Position numbers and translations under genes: made by a program. The notes under the pieces were generated by a model, which worked only from the letters and a program-made list of their open reading frames with translations, made no database searches and had not been told where the DNA came from. From Leptobrachium leishanense (taxonomy: Eukaryota > Chordata > Amphibia > Anura > Megophryidae), in contig CM019064.1 in the NCBI GenBank assembly GCA_009667805.1, positions 113,434,328 through 113,498,327 on the forward strand: a stretch of DNA of 64,000 nucleotides, given 5' to 3'. Below, piece after piece: positions 1 through 10,205 of the stretch (the first letter of the stretch is position 1; each line of letters opens with the position of its first letter).

Positions 1-733
1 TATGTCTGTGTTTCCCTGTGCTGCTTTCCCTGACATGCAGCTCAGGGGTTAAGTTTATTGCTCGTTGAGCTTCTGCTGGTGATATGGGCTGATTACTCCC
101 CTATTTAAAGCCATGGGCCCATATCACCATGCTCTTGCATCCTGGTTCACTTCAGCTACAGATTTGTTCCTGAGAGCTCCCTGTTATTCTATCCCAGTTC
201 TTTCTCAGTGTTTCCTCCTCGTCTGAGTTATAGGTTTCTGATTGACTTCCTGGTATTGACCCTCTGGCCTGGCTGACGGATTTTCTCTGGTGCTATATCC
301 CCGCTTTAGCTCAAGGTATACGTTTTGGTTTTGACCCCTGGCTTATTTATTGACCACTCTTCTGGACATCCCTAGCGGTTCTGTGCTTATCGTATTATAT
401 GTTGTGTATCCTTGTAGACCACGGCTTTAGTTTATTGAAGTCCTTCCCTGCAAGTTATTGAGTATATCTCCTTTAGGTGTCTGTGTTTTTCCCAGGACTC
501 TGCACGGCTACAAGGTAACCTTTTTCCATTAGTGCAGATGCGGCCACTCTAAGGACCGATCTATCAGTATAGGGCTCCTTCGGTATTAGCCGTGCAGAGG
601 TCCCCAGTGTCTACTGTGGTTTATTTCCTTATCCTGATTGTTGTGTCACGCATCTCTGTGTATAGCGGCTTTTCCTCTTACCTGGGCCCTACTTGGCGCA
701 TGCCAGGTACCGCCATTGTGGCTGAGCGTGACA
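1..733 (+). mobile_element. LTR of a Ty3/gypsy-like element (left end near window edge)
   Basis: The stretch ends in GTGACA, like the confirmed chromovirus LTRs at 4887 and 11527. It has the same kind of composition: short pyrimidine-rich phrases such as CTGGCTGACGG and TTATTGACC, and no reading frame. A TG start could be at position 3, but the upstream flank is outside the window, so no target duplication can be tested. No internal gag or pol follows, which suggests a solo LTR. It is not recognisably a copy of the LTR at 4887, so a different family is likely. Confidence 0.45.
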
Positions 734-1184
734 CAAGCAAACTGATTTAAACTGAATTAAGAAATTAGAGGGGGTCAGGAGGGGTTAATGCTTTACCGCC
801 TTTGACCACCCTCCACCATAGAGTGTCCCTTGAACTTCCTAACTTCCCCATCCAAGCTGTTACAGTGAGTAGTGCAATGTGCTAGTGTATAATAGGATCT
901 TGTATATGCTCCTGTATATAGTGCAATAGGATAAAAAAGCAACAAAGACTCGAGATTACTTCATTATGACATTGCAAAGTAAAAGTCTTTCTTTGGGTGC
1001 TAGAAACTTCATGTCAAATTAAATCGAAGATGACTTGAGATAAATCCAAGGGGCTCCACATACAGCTTCCTAACACTGTAATATGAGCACAAGTTACAGA
1101 AACTATGGTTGGAGTAGTGTCCTTTTAACAGTGAATTAGGCTGGAGTTAAAATATTAAAAATATTAGGCAAAATAGTAATTTCA
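734..1184. other. Intergenic or intronic sequence, nothing recognised
   Basis: AT-rich single-copy-looking DNA between two LTR-like sequences. I see no exon, RNA gene or terminal repeats here. Confidence 0.5.
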
Positions 1185-1189
1185 GGAAT

Positions 1190-1853
1190 TGTCATGGATC
1201 ACATTGTTGCCGCTGTGGCAAGAAGGCCAAAGGTGGTACTGCATCCTCCTGATCTTTTCCTCAAGCTGTGTGCTAGCTTCAGGTGCTGCCAATCATAGGC
1301 CTGTGGTTCCCTTTATAAGGGTGGAGCACCCATAATCCAGTGCTCCATTGTCTGACTTACCTGGTAGCCCTACACCTGAGACCTGCTCCCTTTCTTTGCT
1401 GATATTGATTTCCCATGTACCAACTTCTTGCTTATGGACATTTATACCACGATTGCCACCCGCCTGCCACGACCTATTGCATGGACTTTACTACGCATAT
1501 TGCCTGCTGCTTCCACGTCTCCAGTGCCCTCTGCTTCCAAGTCTTCAGTGCCCTCTGCCTCCAAGCCTCCAGTGCCCTCTGCCTCCAAGTCTCCAGTGCC
1601 CTCTGCCTCCAAGCCTCCAGTGCCCTCTGCTTCCAAGCCTCCAGTGCCCCCTGCTTCCTTTCTCGTGTTGTATGTAAGTCTCCTGCTGTGTTTTCTCTCA
1701 GTGTCTCCCTGTGTCTTGTTCCTCCCTCCCTGACTCCGTTTCTGCCCCGTCCATATTGCTGTTGTGTACAATAAACCCCCATTACACTCTACTTACGTGG
1801 CTCAGCTTGTTTTATCACTGCATATCGGGCTCATACCCTACTGCCTGATGCCA
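1190..1853 (+). mobile_element. Solo LTR with GGAAT target duplication
   Basis: The segment starts TGTCATGG and ends GATGCCA, giving TG...CA termini. It is flanked by GGAAT on both sides (1185-1189 and 1854-1858), a 5-bp target site duplication typical of LTR retroelements. Inside are a TATA-like TTTATAAGG near 1310 and an AATAAA near 1770, the order expected of U3-R-U5. No internal coding region remains, so this is a solo LTR left by recombination. It carries a 24-bp tandem repeat. The superfamily is not identified. Confidence 0.6.
1521..1658 (+). repeat. 24-bp minisatellite inside the solo LTR
   Basis: About 5.8 copies of a unit close to CCAGTGCCCTCTGCCTCC plus AAGCCT. Because the unit is eight codons long, every frame without a stop stays open, and this creates the short overlapping ORFs of this region on both strands. 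They read as PVPSASK-type repeats and are not credible genes. Confidence 0.85.
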
Positions 1854-1939
1854 GGAATAAATATGAAATGGTTTGGTTTTCAAAGTAACTATTTTGGTAT
1901 TTTATTTAATAATTTTTTTTTATTCCACATATTTTATAA

Positions 1940-2075
1940 CATGGATCAACAACCTTGGCCCCACAGATGTTTTGAAACTACATTTGACATAATACTCAGA
2001 CACTTTTCACTGACTAGGCATCATGTGATGTGTAGTTCCAAAAGAGCTGGGGGGGGGGTCAAGGTTACTGTCCCC
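1940..2075. mobile_element. Short hairpin MITE (CTTGGCC..CAGATGTTTTG family)
   Basis: An imperfect inverted repeat: CAACCTTGGCC...CAGATGTTTTGAAACTACAT on the left pairs with ATGTGTAGTTCC...AAGGTTACTG on the right. The same phrase order occurs at 36022-36143 and, more distantly, at 55036-55174, where hAT-like termini are visible. No autonomous partner is in the window. Confidence 0.5.
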
Positions 2076-2122
2076 AGGTTTAATGCTTTACATAGAAGTA
2101 AAAGTTTTAAAAAGTTTATTAC

Positions 2123-2203
2123 CATTGATAGGATAGAGTTCTAAAACACCGCTGGCTTCAGCTCCCAGTCCAACCATTTTAAGCATTGCCAGGTGACGAA
2201 GAC
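2123..2203 (-). CDS. ccdc80: CCDC80-like exon, last one inside the window
   Basis: On the minus strand a pyrimidine-rich tract ending in ACACAG precedes an 81-bp exon, followed by the donor GTAATAA. The exon encodes a stretch containing LRHLAMLKMVGLG and VLELYPING, matching the part of CCDC80 that reads LRHITILKLLGVG and VLELFPING in human. The entering phase fits the single G left by the exon at 32125. The following exon, expected to carry the rest of the third P5 domain and the tyrosine-rich tail, is not between 1 and 2122 and must lie off the left edge. Confidence 0.8.
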
Positions 2204-2282
2204 CTGTGTTAAAAAAAGAAAAGAAAAAAAAAAGGAAATCAGAGGTGGTGTCTTCAAAATTGCAAAACCCATATTTATACAT

Positions 2283-3226
2283 TATGTCACATCGCCTTAA
2301 TTTTTTTTAATAAAATTACCAGTAGAGTGGTTATTGCACGAATTACAGTTTAACCATGTAAGTACTAAAGCATTTTCCCCCCCACTGTAAGCCAGGGAAA
2401 TTTTGAGTATTTTATCATCATGCTCTTTAAGTCACTTTCCTATAAACTGTATAAGGCTTAGCTACATAAATGTATATACAGTATATTTTTTTAAGGGCGC
2501 AACTCAGGCATAGGATTCATAGCAAATATGATTGTATATATCAATTACATTTTATTATGAAAAACATAGAAATTGAGAAAACAATAATGTAACACATTTT
2601 TTTTCATCTTGATTCAATAATTGTAAAATAATTTCTTCATCTAACTAAATAGTTCTGAAACTGGATACGATTATTTGATTTTATCTGATTTTATCTGGAT
2701 TATGAGAATACCGTATATGCTTGAGATTCACCTTTATTTTTCCAGTGGCAGATCATATAAAAGCTAGCATTTTTCAAAATGTGGTATTGTGAAATTGTAA
2801 GTTGTTTACTATCAGAAAGTTGCCACCTTGGATGCGGCTGCAAACAACATGGCAAAATAGTCAGGGCCTGAAAAACTTTCCTCACATTTATTTGCTAGGT
2901 TAAAAAAAGTAATATTTCCAGCAAAAAACAATGCGCTTGCATAATTTTTTCACTGCAACTTAGCAAGTATGTTGAAAAATTTTTGTGCGTGGTAGTTTCA
3001 GGGAGAGTGTTGACGTTAAATCTAACCAACAGATTCATCTCTTCTTTCATTTCGTTTTTCATCAACAGTTTCTGCTTCTTCTTTTGACATTAGAGAAAGC
3101 AGAATCTGTTGACAAAACATAATGTGAAAATGGAGAAGAATCTGTTGGTTAGGGTTAACAGTAACCCTAAAACAAGAACAAATACTACCCCTAATGATAA
3201 AATGAAAAGTAATGTGTAATTGTGTA
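2283..3226. other. Intronic AT-rich sequence
   Basis: Low-complexity AT-rich intron of the CCDC80-like gene. A loose repeat of AACAGATTC/GAATCTGTTG is present near 3027-3150. No exon with good splice sites was found. Confidence 0.4.
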
Positions 3227-3228
3227 TA

Positions 3229-3754
3229 CCGTAGATACTCGTGTATAGCGTGACCCGAGTATAACACTATGGATAGAGATTTATTATGGAAATTAAAGAA
3301 TACGCAAGACTCGAATATAACGCGAGGAGCAAAATTATAAAAGTATACTGTACTGGGAAACCACTAAAATCCTTCCAGGTTTTCTTAACACAGGCTACCC
3401 CTCAGGGTGCTCAGCTCTAGAATGATTGTAGTTGTTACTAAGTATGAAGTCGCCGGCCACCCGTCTTCTTACTTGCCATAAGATGGCCGGCGGAGCGAGG
3501 TGACCAACTCAGTGAATCATTCACCAATAGCCAGCATGCAGCTCCCTAGGTGTCGTTTTCTGACCTCCGGCTCCAGCAGGCAGGCTCATCCACCACGCCG
3601 TCCGCCAATAGCCAGGGAGACTTGGGATCCATGAGCAAGTCAAGTTTTTTTTTTTTTTACACGCGATGCAGATGTCTCGAATATAACGCAACCCCTCCAA
3701 TTATAAGGTAAATTTTTGTCAGCAAAATCTAGAGGTATACTCGAGTATCTACAG
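3229..3754. mobile_element. MITE with CCGTAGATACTCG terminal repeats, copy 1
   Basis: Terminal inverted repeats CCGTAGATACTCGTGTATA and TATACTCGAGTATCTACAG, flanked by TA on both sides. Internal phrases such as ATAACGCGAGGA, ACACGCGATGCAGATGTCTCGAATATAACG and AATCCTTCCAGGTT recur in the copy at 42201-42728. The size (526 and 528 bp) is nearly constant, so these are members of one non-autonomous family. TA duplication would fit Tc1/mariner, but the superfamily is not proven. Confidence 0.75.
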
Positions 3755-4195
3755 TAATAAGTGGTACGGTGTAGTGCTATTCTGTTACCATTTCATTCAG
3801 AATAGTTAATATTTAACTTCATAGAAAATGGAATGGTCACTTGTTAATTGATAATTTTTAGGAATAAACAAAAAGGAATGAGTCATTCATGACAATTCCC
3901 AATTTTTTAAGGTTTGAGGTAGGATTATCCTCATACATTGCTATTCCCAATATTTTTGTGAAAATCTTGAAAGTTAATTTTTTTTAATTTATTATTTGTA
4001 TTTAATACATGTTCAACATGTGCACATCTTAATGATATGTACTTTGTATGTACAGCTAAGAGTCAAACAAGCATTCCAGTATCAGATTTGGGTATGTCGA
4101 ATCGCCCACTGAGTCCTAGGCATCTTGCCAAGAACATCTCTTGTTATCTAGTCAGGAACAGGAAAATCTGGATAATGGAAAAAGCAGAGACTATA

Positions 4196-4836
4196 GGGGC
4201 TATTCAGAGAGCACCTAAATGTCACCACATTTCGGTGCTCTCTCATTCCCTGCACGCAATTGGAAAAACTGCCAGAAAAAATTGGAGCGACCCATAAAAA
4301 AAAAAACAGAGAAAAAGCTGAGCGCACCCGACGATCCACTGCAAACCTGCGAAATGCCAATGAAAAAAGTTGACGATCTCCTGAAACACGGCTCTCGACC
4401 AGCCACCGGAAAAAGCCGACAAGCTGATGAACGGGGTAAAACAAACCAATTGAAACTTTAAAAATTTAAAATGCGGTTTGCAAAAAATCTACTGGATGAA
4501 ATAGTCTGGAATGTACATATAAGGTTCTATGAATATTAATAAATAGGTCCGTTACAAAAAAATTTGTAGAAACTTTTAAAAAAATCAGCAAAAAAATTTT
4601 GGTGGAAAAAATCCTGAAAAATGCCTAAAAAAAATCCTTAAAAAAAATAAAGACTTTTCATCCAGTAGACGTTTGCAGCAAATTAAAAGAATAAATGGTT
4701 TAATAGATACTAAAACAAAAATATGTTTAACATTGAAACCTATGCGATTCGCCTGATTAAACCTGCCGAATGAAACCACCGAACATAGGGGCATTTCACT
4801 GACATTTCACTGCTGTTCGGTGTTCTCTGAATAGAT
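4196..4836. mobile_element. Probable MITE with CTATTCAGAGA ends
   Basis: GGGGCTATTCAGAGAGCACC at the left and GGTGTTCTCTGAATAG at the right form a plausible terminal inverted repeat. The interior has further inverted phrases (TTTCGGTGCTCTCT near 4230, CTGTTCGGTG near 4812). No target duplication was found. The right end may instead lie beyond the gypsy insertion at 4887-12137, since GGGGTTATGTATAG-like sequence follows it. Confidence 0.4.
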
Positions 4837-4886
4837 TAACCATTGCTTCTCTATGGGGGATTTCACTGCCGTCGAACAGCACCATG

Positions 4887-5471
4887 TGTAACGTTGGAGG
4901 CTTCCAGCCCCTACGGTGTGCTCGGCGGCAGCATGTCTGATGCTGCTCGCTTGCCAGCGCCCGGTTTAAATAGAGACAGGCAGGGAGGTGGCTGCATGAG
5001 GTGCGGCTTGAGAGGGGGGCGCGGTCTGGTGACGCGGACCTATCAGAGGAGTCCAGGTCTTTTAAAAACCAACAGTTCCTTCTAAGCAGTGCCAGATCGT
5101 AGTTATCCATACCTGAGCTCCCTGTACCTGTATTCTCTCATGATTGAACCTGTTATTGACCTCTGCTTGTTTTCTAACTATTCTGCCTTCCGTTGCCCTA
5201 GACTATTTCCTTGTACTACGCTCCTGTACTGATATCGACCTGGCTATTCCCTTTGACCATTCTATACTCTGTATTCCTGATTCTGGCTCGTCTGACTACC
5301 CCCGTGTTGCTGACCTGGTTTTGTATTACGACATTGTCTTTGATTAACCCTTTCCATCTAGCTAGTATATATATACCTGGCCAATTGTAAGGACCAGACA
5401 GTTGGTAGCTTTTGGGCTCTGTGGAGTGTTGGGCCTTAAGGACTGCATGGTGGGATCAGGGAACCGTGACA
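4887..5471 (+). repeat. 5' LTR of the chromovirus
   Basis: Begins TGTAACGTTGGAGG and ends GAACCGTGACA. It is 585 bp against 611 bp for the 3' LTR. The whole difference is one 26-bp block next to GACCAGACAGTT that is present downstream at about 12044-12069 and missing here. TTTAAATAG near 4965 and TATATATATA near 5366 are TATA-like. The remaining differences are scattered single bases, so the insertion is moderately old. Confidence 0.93.
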
Positions 5472-5473
5472 TT

Positions 5474-6258
5474 ACGATCTGGCCAAATAGATCCCACAGA
5501 CTTAGCAAAGCATTTGAGTAACTTTGTATCCAGACAGGACGAGCAGGACCATAGAATGGATCAGTTTGCTCTCGCCTTACAAACTATCCTGACTCGTACG
5601 GCTCACCTGGAACCAGCTGGGGTTGCACCTCCACCTGCTATACCTGTGTCCCCTGTCGTTCAGACTTCCCAGGTACACATGACCGCTCCTATGAGGTTTG
5701 ACGGTACTCCCTCGGAGTGCCGGGGATTTTTGGTCCATGTGGATATTCATTTTCTAACTAAATCCACAAATGTTTAACACTGACATAGCCAACGTAGGGT
5801 TCATTATTAACCATCTGTCTGGCAGAGCGTTGACACGGGCGAATCCTCTATGAGAGGCAGAGAAGCCTATCATACTGAACTATAAAGTTCTGGCTTTTAT
5901 GGAGGGGTTATCAAAGTCATTGATGCATGAGTTGGCTCCTCGTAAATTACCTGAGGTGTTGAGTGAACTCATAGATTATTGTATAGATCTGGATGATCAG
6001 ATAAGGGACAGAAGAACACCAAGAGAGAAACCTAAGAGACCGTTACTAAGGTTGGCCCCTGTCTTTCAGGCACCACCTAGAGAGTTACCTCCTCCCTCTG
6101 AGCCAATGCAACTAGGCCATACTAGGCTGACAGAGGAAGAGAGAACAAGGCATCTTCATGAGGGATCGTGCCTGTATTGTGGTGTAAAAGGACATTTACG
6201 ACTTCAATGTCCTGCTCGCCCTAGAATGCATTATAGGTCGGAAAACTACCGCACCTAA
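5474..6258 (+). pseudogene. Chromovirus gag remnant
   Basis: Two ORF fragments (to 5777, and 5899-6258) separated by frame-breaking changes encode a capsid-like protein. The N-terminal piece contains MRFDGTPSECRGFLVHVD, the usual gag phrase of these elements. The C-terminal piece ends in a zinc knuckle [14 protein letters not shown] with CCHC spacing 2-4-4. The protein would package the element RNA. Frameshifts make it non-functional. No tRNA primer site could be assigned between 5472 and 5500. Confidence 0.85.
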
Positions 6259-6278
6259 GGCAGCAGAGGAGACAGGCC

Positions 6279-7360
6279 TTGGGTGTGACGTTCATGTCTC
6301 CTGTCAAAGACACTAGACTTTTGTTACCATTATCCATAGCTTGGAAAACCAAGACCACGCATACTACCGCTCTTGTTGATTCTGGGGCTGCTGGTAATTT
6401 CATTGATGTTGAATACGCTTCCTTCATCTCTCTCCCTCTGGTTGTAAGAGAGACACCCTTGGCCGTCAAAGCCATAGACGGTAGGCCGTTATCCTGCCCC
6501 AGGATACCGTTACAGTGGCTCTTACCACTGGTATCTTGCACAAAGAAGAGATCATATTTCAGGTTATCCGTTCACCTTCCAATCCTGTTGTGCTTGGTTT
6601 CCCTTGGTTGGTGGAACATAATCCTGTTATTGATTGGGCTAAGGGAGAGATACAGTCTTGGAGTCCTGCTTGTTTTGTGAATTGTTTAATACCCATTCAG
6701 CATATTGGTGCCCTGAACACACCTACAGCTCTTCCATTGTCTACAGAGGTTCCTGATTGGTATGCCAACCTCAGGGCTGTATTCGATAAAAGAGAGGCAG
6801 AGAAACTACCTCCACATAGACCGTATGATTGCGCCATAGATATTCATCCAGGTACCATGCCTCCTCGAGGCAAAGTATATCCTTTATCCATAAAGGAGAA
6901 CCAAATCATGGAGTGGGCATTATGAATATCTGGTCATGCCTTTCGGTCTCTGTAATGCTCCAGCTGTATTCCAAGATTTCATTAATGATGTGCTCAGAGA
7001 GTTTTGCAATCCTTTGTTATTGTATACCTAGACGATATACTGATTTACTCTCCCGATCTGAAAACCCACCATGAACATGTCAGGCAGGTATTAGCAAAAC
7101 TACTAGACAATGGTGTTTACGGCAAACTGGAGACGTGTTTATTCGACATTACTACTGTGAAATTTCTTGGGTACATTTTCACTCCAGAAGGTTTTGAGAT
7201 GGATCCTTCCAAACTCACGGCCATCTCAGAATGGCCTCTTCCCCAAGGCCTCAAAGCCATACGGAGGTTTTTGGGGTTTTCCAACTACTATAGGAGATTT
7301 ATCAAGAATTATTCTGCTGTACCTTCTCCTATCATTAATATGACATGTAAAGGTCTGAAG
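6279..7360 (+). pseudogene. Chromovirus protease and reverse transcriptase remnant, RT core deleted
   Basis: The protease active-site region LVDSGAAGNFID is at about 6373-6408. RT follows in other frames, with [15 protein letters not shown] near 6940 and [12 protein letters not shown] near 7025, and then the connection to RNase H. Between IKENQIMEW (about 6890-6915) and [10 protein letters not shown] (about 6919) the usual run of roughly 90 residues, including the first catalytic aspartate motif, is absent. At least two frameshifts add to this. The segment ends where the L2 LINE is inserted at about 7360. Confidence 0.85.
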
Positions 7361-7489
7361 CCTTGGCTCTTGTGACATCCCCAAGTGGCATCCTAAGTGG
7401 ACGTTTAGAGTTGATTTCCTGGAGTTGCGGGACTGGAGGAAGGAACTGCAAGACCCACTTTTTACTCTGGGTAAACACACGTCTATATC

Positions 7490-7891
7490 ATGCTTTCTCT
7501 CACGCTTCTACTCTTTACTTCTACCTTTCTCCTTAAATGGAACTCCTGCCCCTCTACCACCGACCCCTACACTATCTGCATCTCTCCCTCCCTCCTCTCG
7601 TCCCACATGATGGCCTCACATGAGCTCCTTTGTTTCCTCAGAACATGGTCTCCCTCTAACTCTCGTGCTGCCAATCACTCCCAATCCCACAAATCCCATT
7701 CCTACCTTCTCTTTCTCACCCTCCTGCTGTTACTCTATGCAGGTGACATATCCCCTAACAGCCACCTCCACTCCCAGAGGTCCCCTCTGTCACCCTCTGC
7801 CGCTTCCTCCCAGCCACTGAGAAGGAAGTCAATTCATTATTGTCCTCACATCTCACCACGTGCCCGCTCGACCCCATTCCCTCACATCTAA
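7490..7891 (+). pseudogene. L2 ORF N-terminal fragment fused out of frame
   Basis: The first 90 or so codons match the N-terminus of the intact L2 ORF on 60637-63897: a hydrophobic leader, a serine/histidine stretch, a second hydrophobic segment and GDISPN. The next codons, which complete a 2A-like NPGP motif in the other copies, are lost at the internal deletion. The reading then runs out of frame into the RT half and ends at 7891. Confidence 0.75.
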
Positions 7892-9369
7892 TTCCTCCCC
7901 TCTCCTCCTCCCTCACCCCTGCTCTCACACACATCTTCAACCTATCTCTCTCCACTGGCTCCTTTCCATCCGCTTTCAAACACGCGCTAGTTACCCCTTT
8001 ACTAAAGAAACCATCCCTCGATCCCAACTCTCCATCCAACTACCGCCCTGTATCCCTGCTTCCCTTTACCTCTAAGCTCTTAGAAAAACTAGTCTTCAAC
8101 CGCCTCTCCCTCTTCCTGTCCTCCAATTCCCTACTTGACCCCCTGCAATCTGGCTTCCGTCCCCTACACTCAACTGAAACTGCCCTCACCAAAGTCACCA
8201 ACGACCTCCTAACTGCTAAAAAACATGGCCACTATTCTATTCTCATCCTGATTGACCTCTCGGCTGCTTTTGACACTGTTGACCACCCCCTCCTTCTACA
8301 GACCCTCAACTCTCTGGGTCTCGGTGACACTGCACTCGCTTGGGTTGACTCCTATTTATCCAACAGGTCCTTCTGTGTGTCCTTTGCTGGTAACTCCTCC
8401 TCTTCATTGCCTCTATCTGTTGGTGTACCTCAAGGCTCTGTCCTTGGTCCTCTGCTCTTTTCCATCTACACCTCCTCCCTGTGCAAAATCATCAACAGCT
8501 TTGGCTTTAATTACCACCTCTACGCTGATGACACTCAGATCTACCTCTCTACCCCTGATCTTTCTCCCCCTGTCCTTTCCAAAGTCAGTGACTGTTTATC
8601 TGGCATCTCCTCCTGGATGGCCTCCCACCACCTAAAGATCAACATGTCAAAGACTGAGCTCCTACTTATTCCTCCCTCCAATGCCTCCCCACCTCCTGAC
8701 TTCTCTATCACGGTGGAGGGTATCACCATCTCCCCATCAAACCAAGTTCGCTGTCTTGGAGTTACACTTGACTCGGCTCTTTCCTTCATCCCCCACATCA
8801 AGTCTCTTTACTCCTCCTGCCGATACCAACTGCTTAATATTTCCAGAATTCGGCCATTTCTTACCGCTGTCACCACAAAACAACTCATACACGCACTGGT
8901 AATCTCCCGACTCGACTATTGCAATAATCTCTTATCTGGCCTCCCTCTGTCCCGCCTCTCCCCCCTACAATCCATCCTGAACGGCTCCTCCAGGCTTAGT
9001 CACCTCACCCGCCGCTCTGTCTCTGCCGCTCCCCTCTGCGAGTCCCTTCACTGGCTCCCCATCCACCGCAGAATTATGTTCAAAATCCTTATCCTTGCCT
9101 ACAAAACCCTCACTAACTCAGCTCCCCACTACCTGTCCTCACTAATCACCAAATACACCCCAGCCCGCTCCCTAAGGTCAAACAGTGACCTGCGCCTAGC
9201 TTCTCCCCGCATCATCTCTTCCCATGATAGACTGCAGGATTTCTCATGCGCAGCCCCCACTCTCTGGAACGCTCTCCCTCGTACTGTCAGACTTTCCCCT
9301 AACTTCTCTTCCTTCAAACGCTCCCTTAAAACATTCCTATTTAGGGAAGCCTACCACCCAACTCACTGA
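7840..9369 (+). CDS. L2 reverse transcriptase domain, open frame
   Basis: A 509-codon frame covering the RT and C-terminal region of an L2-clade LINE. It shows the RT blocks [47 protein letters not shown] and the catalytic [10 protein letters not shown], and ends with the conserved [11 protein letters not shown] would prime cDNA at a nick made by the endonuclease, but that domain is deleted in this copy. The frame has survived without stops, which suggests a young insertion. The methionine at 7840 is not a natural start. Confidence 0.85.
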   Translation: MSSHLTTCPLDPIPSHLIPPLSSSLTPALTHIFNLSLSTGSFPSAFKHALVTPLLKKPSLDPNSPSNYRPVSLLPFTSKLLEKLVFNRLSLFLSSNSLLDPLQSGFRPLHSTETALTKVTNDLLTAKKHGHYSILILIDLSAAFDTVDHPLLLQTLNSLGLGDTALAWVDSYLSNRSFCVSFAGNSSSSLPLSVGVPQGSVLGPLLFSIYTSSLCKIINSFGFNYHLYADDTQIYLSTPDLSPPVLSKVSDCLSGISSWMASHHLKINMSKTELLLIPPSNASPPPDFSITVEGITISPSNQVRCLGVTLDSALSFIPHIKSLYSSCRYQLLNISRIRPFLTAVTTKQLIHALVISRLDYCNNLLSGLPLSRLSPLQSILNGSSRLSHLTRRSVSAAPLCESLHWLPIHRRIMFKILILAYKTLTNSAPHYLSSLITKYTPARSLRSNSDLRLASPRIISSHDRLQDFSCAAPTLWNALPRTVRLSPNFSSFKRSLKTFLFREAYHPTH

Positions 9370-9583
9370 CGCAACCATCAATCACTCTCACCTTACAGTC
9401 CTCTCCTCCTGTTTCCAACCCCAACCCTCCTAGATTGTGAGTTCCTACGGGAATAGGGCCCTCATCTCCTCCTGTACTGTTTGTCAAATGTTGTTCAATG
9501 TATTGTAACCCTGTCTATACTGTGCCTATTGTACAGCGCTGCGGAATATGCTGGCGCTTTATAAATAAAGAATAATAATAATA

Positions 9584-10205
9584 ACCAGGTTTGGTCTTCA
9601 CAATCCAAACAGGCATTCGAAGCTCTCAAACAGGCTTTCACTTCCGCTCCCGTGTTACGGCATCCTGATCCCAGAATTCCATTTGTTCTTGAGGTTGATG
9701 CTTCCGAAATAGGCATTGGGGCTGTCCTATCTCAAAGAGAGTCTCCAGGGAAGCCTCTACATCCTTGTGGGTTCTTCTCAAGAAAATTATCACCAGCAGA
9801 ACGCAATTATGATATCGGTAGAGAGAATTGCTTGCTATCGTGTCTGCCCTGTCAGAGTGGAGACATTTGTTGGAAGGTACTCTTGACCCTTTGTTAATAA
9901 TCACTGATCATAAGAACCTTACGTACATCGGGGATGCTAAACGTCTGAACTCGAGACAGGCCAGGTGGTCATTACTACTGTCTCGGTTTAATTTTGTGTT
10001 GACTTACAGACCAGGTGACCGCAATGTAAAGGCTGATGCCTTATCTCGTCAATATGACCCGTATGAATCAAATACACAAGACCACAATCCTATAGTTCCT
10101 CCTGAACGTATTGTGGCTTCCAAGCAGCTCAAATGGGGGCTCCACCTAACAAGCCTCCAGATATGTTGTTTGTTCCTGAAAAGGAAAGACAGGAATTACT
10201 CATAA
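9584..10205 (+). pseudogene. Chromovirus RNase H remnant
   Basis: Continues the gypsy pol frame after the L2 insert. [14 protein letters not shown] opens the segment, followed by [18 protein letters not shown], then [17 protein letters not shown] and [16 protein letters not shown], all RNase H landmarks of Ty3/gypsy elements. A frameshift near 9830 splits it into two overlapping frames. RNase H would remove the RNA strand during reverse transcription. Confidence 0.88.

Larger units (their letters stand above)
7361..9583 (+). mobile_element. L2 LINE, copy 1, inserted in the chromovirus and internally deleted
   Basis: The insert starts GCCTTGGCTCTTGTGACATCC, which matches the 5' region of the L2 copy ending near 30125. 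It ends with the L2 tail GCGCTTTATAAATAAAG followed by (AATA)n-like repeats. The gypsy frame is interrupted after AAAGGTCTGAA and resumes at CCAGGTTTGG. About 1.3 kb is missing inside, from just after the GDISPN codons to the start of the RT half, so the endonuclease is gone. No clear target duplication is seen, as is common for L2. Confidence 0.88.

Noticed and set aside
4796..5110. ORFs across the chromovirus LTRs (4796-5110 and 11202-11750 minus, and plus-strand partners)
   Set aside because: Same sequence in both LTRs, no homology to known proteins; LTRs are non-coding here.
5472..5500. tRNA primer-binding site after the 5' LTR
   Set aside because: TTACGATCTGGCCAAATAG does not match the 3' end of a tRNA that I can name; the TGG lies 8 bases in. 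Not assigned.
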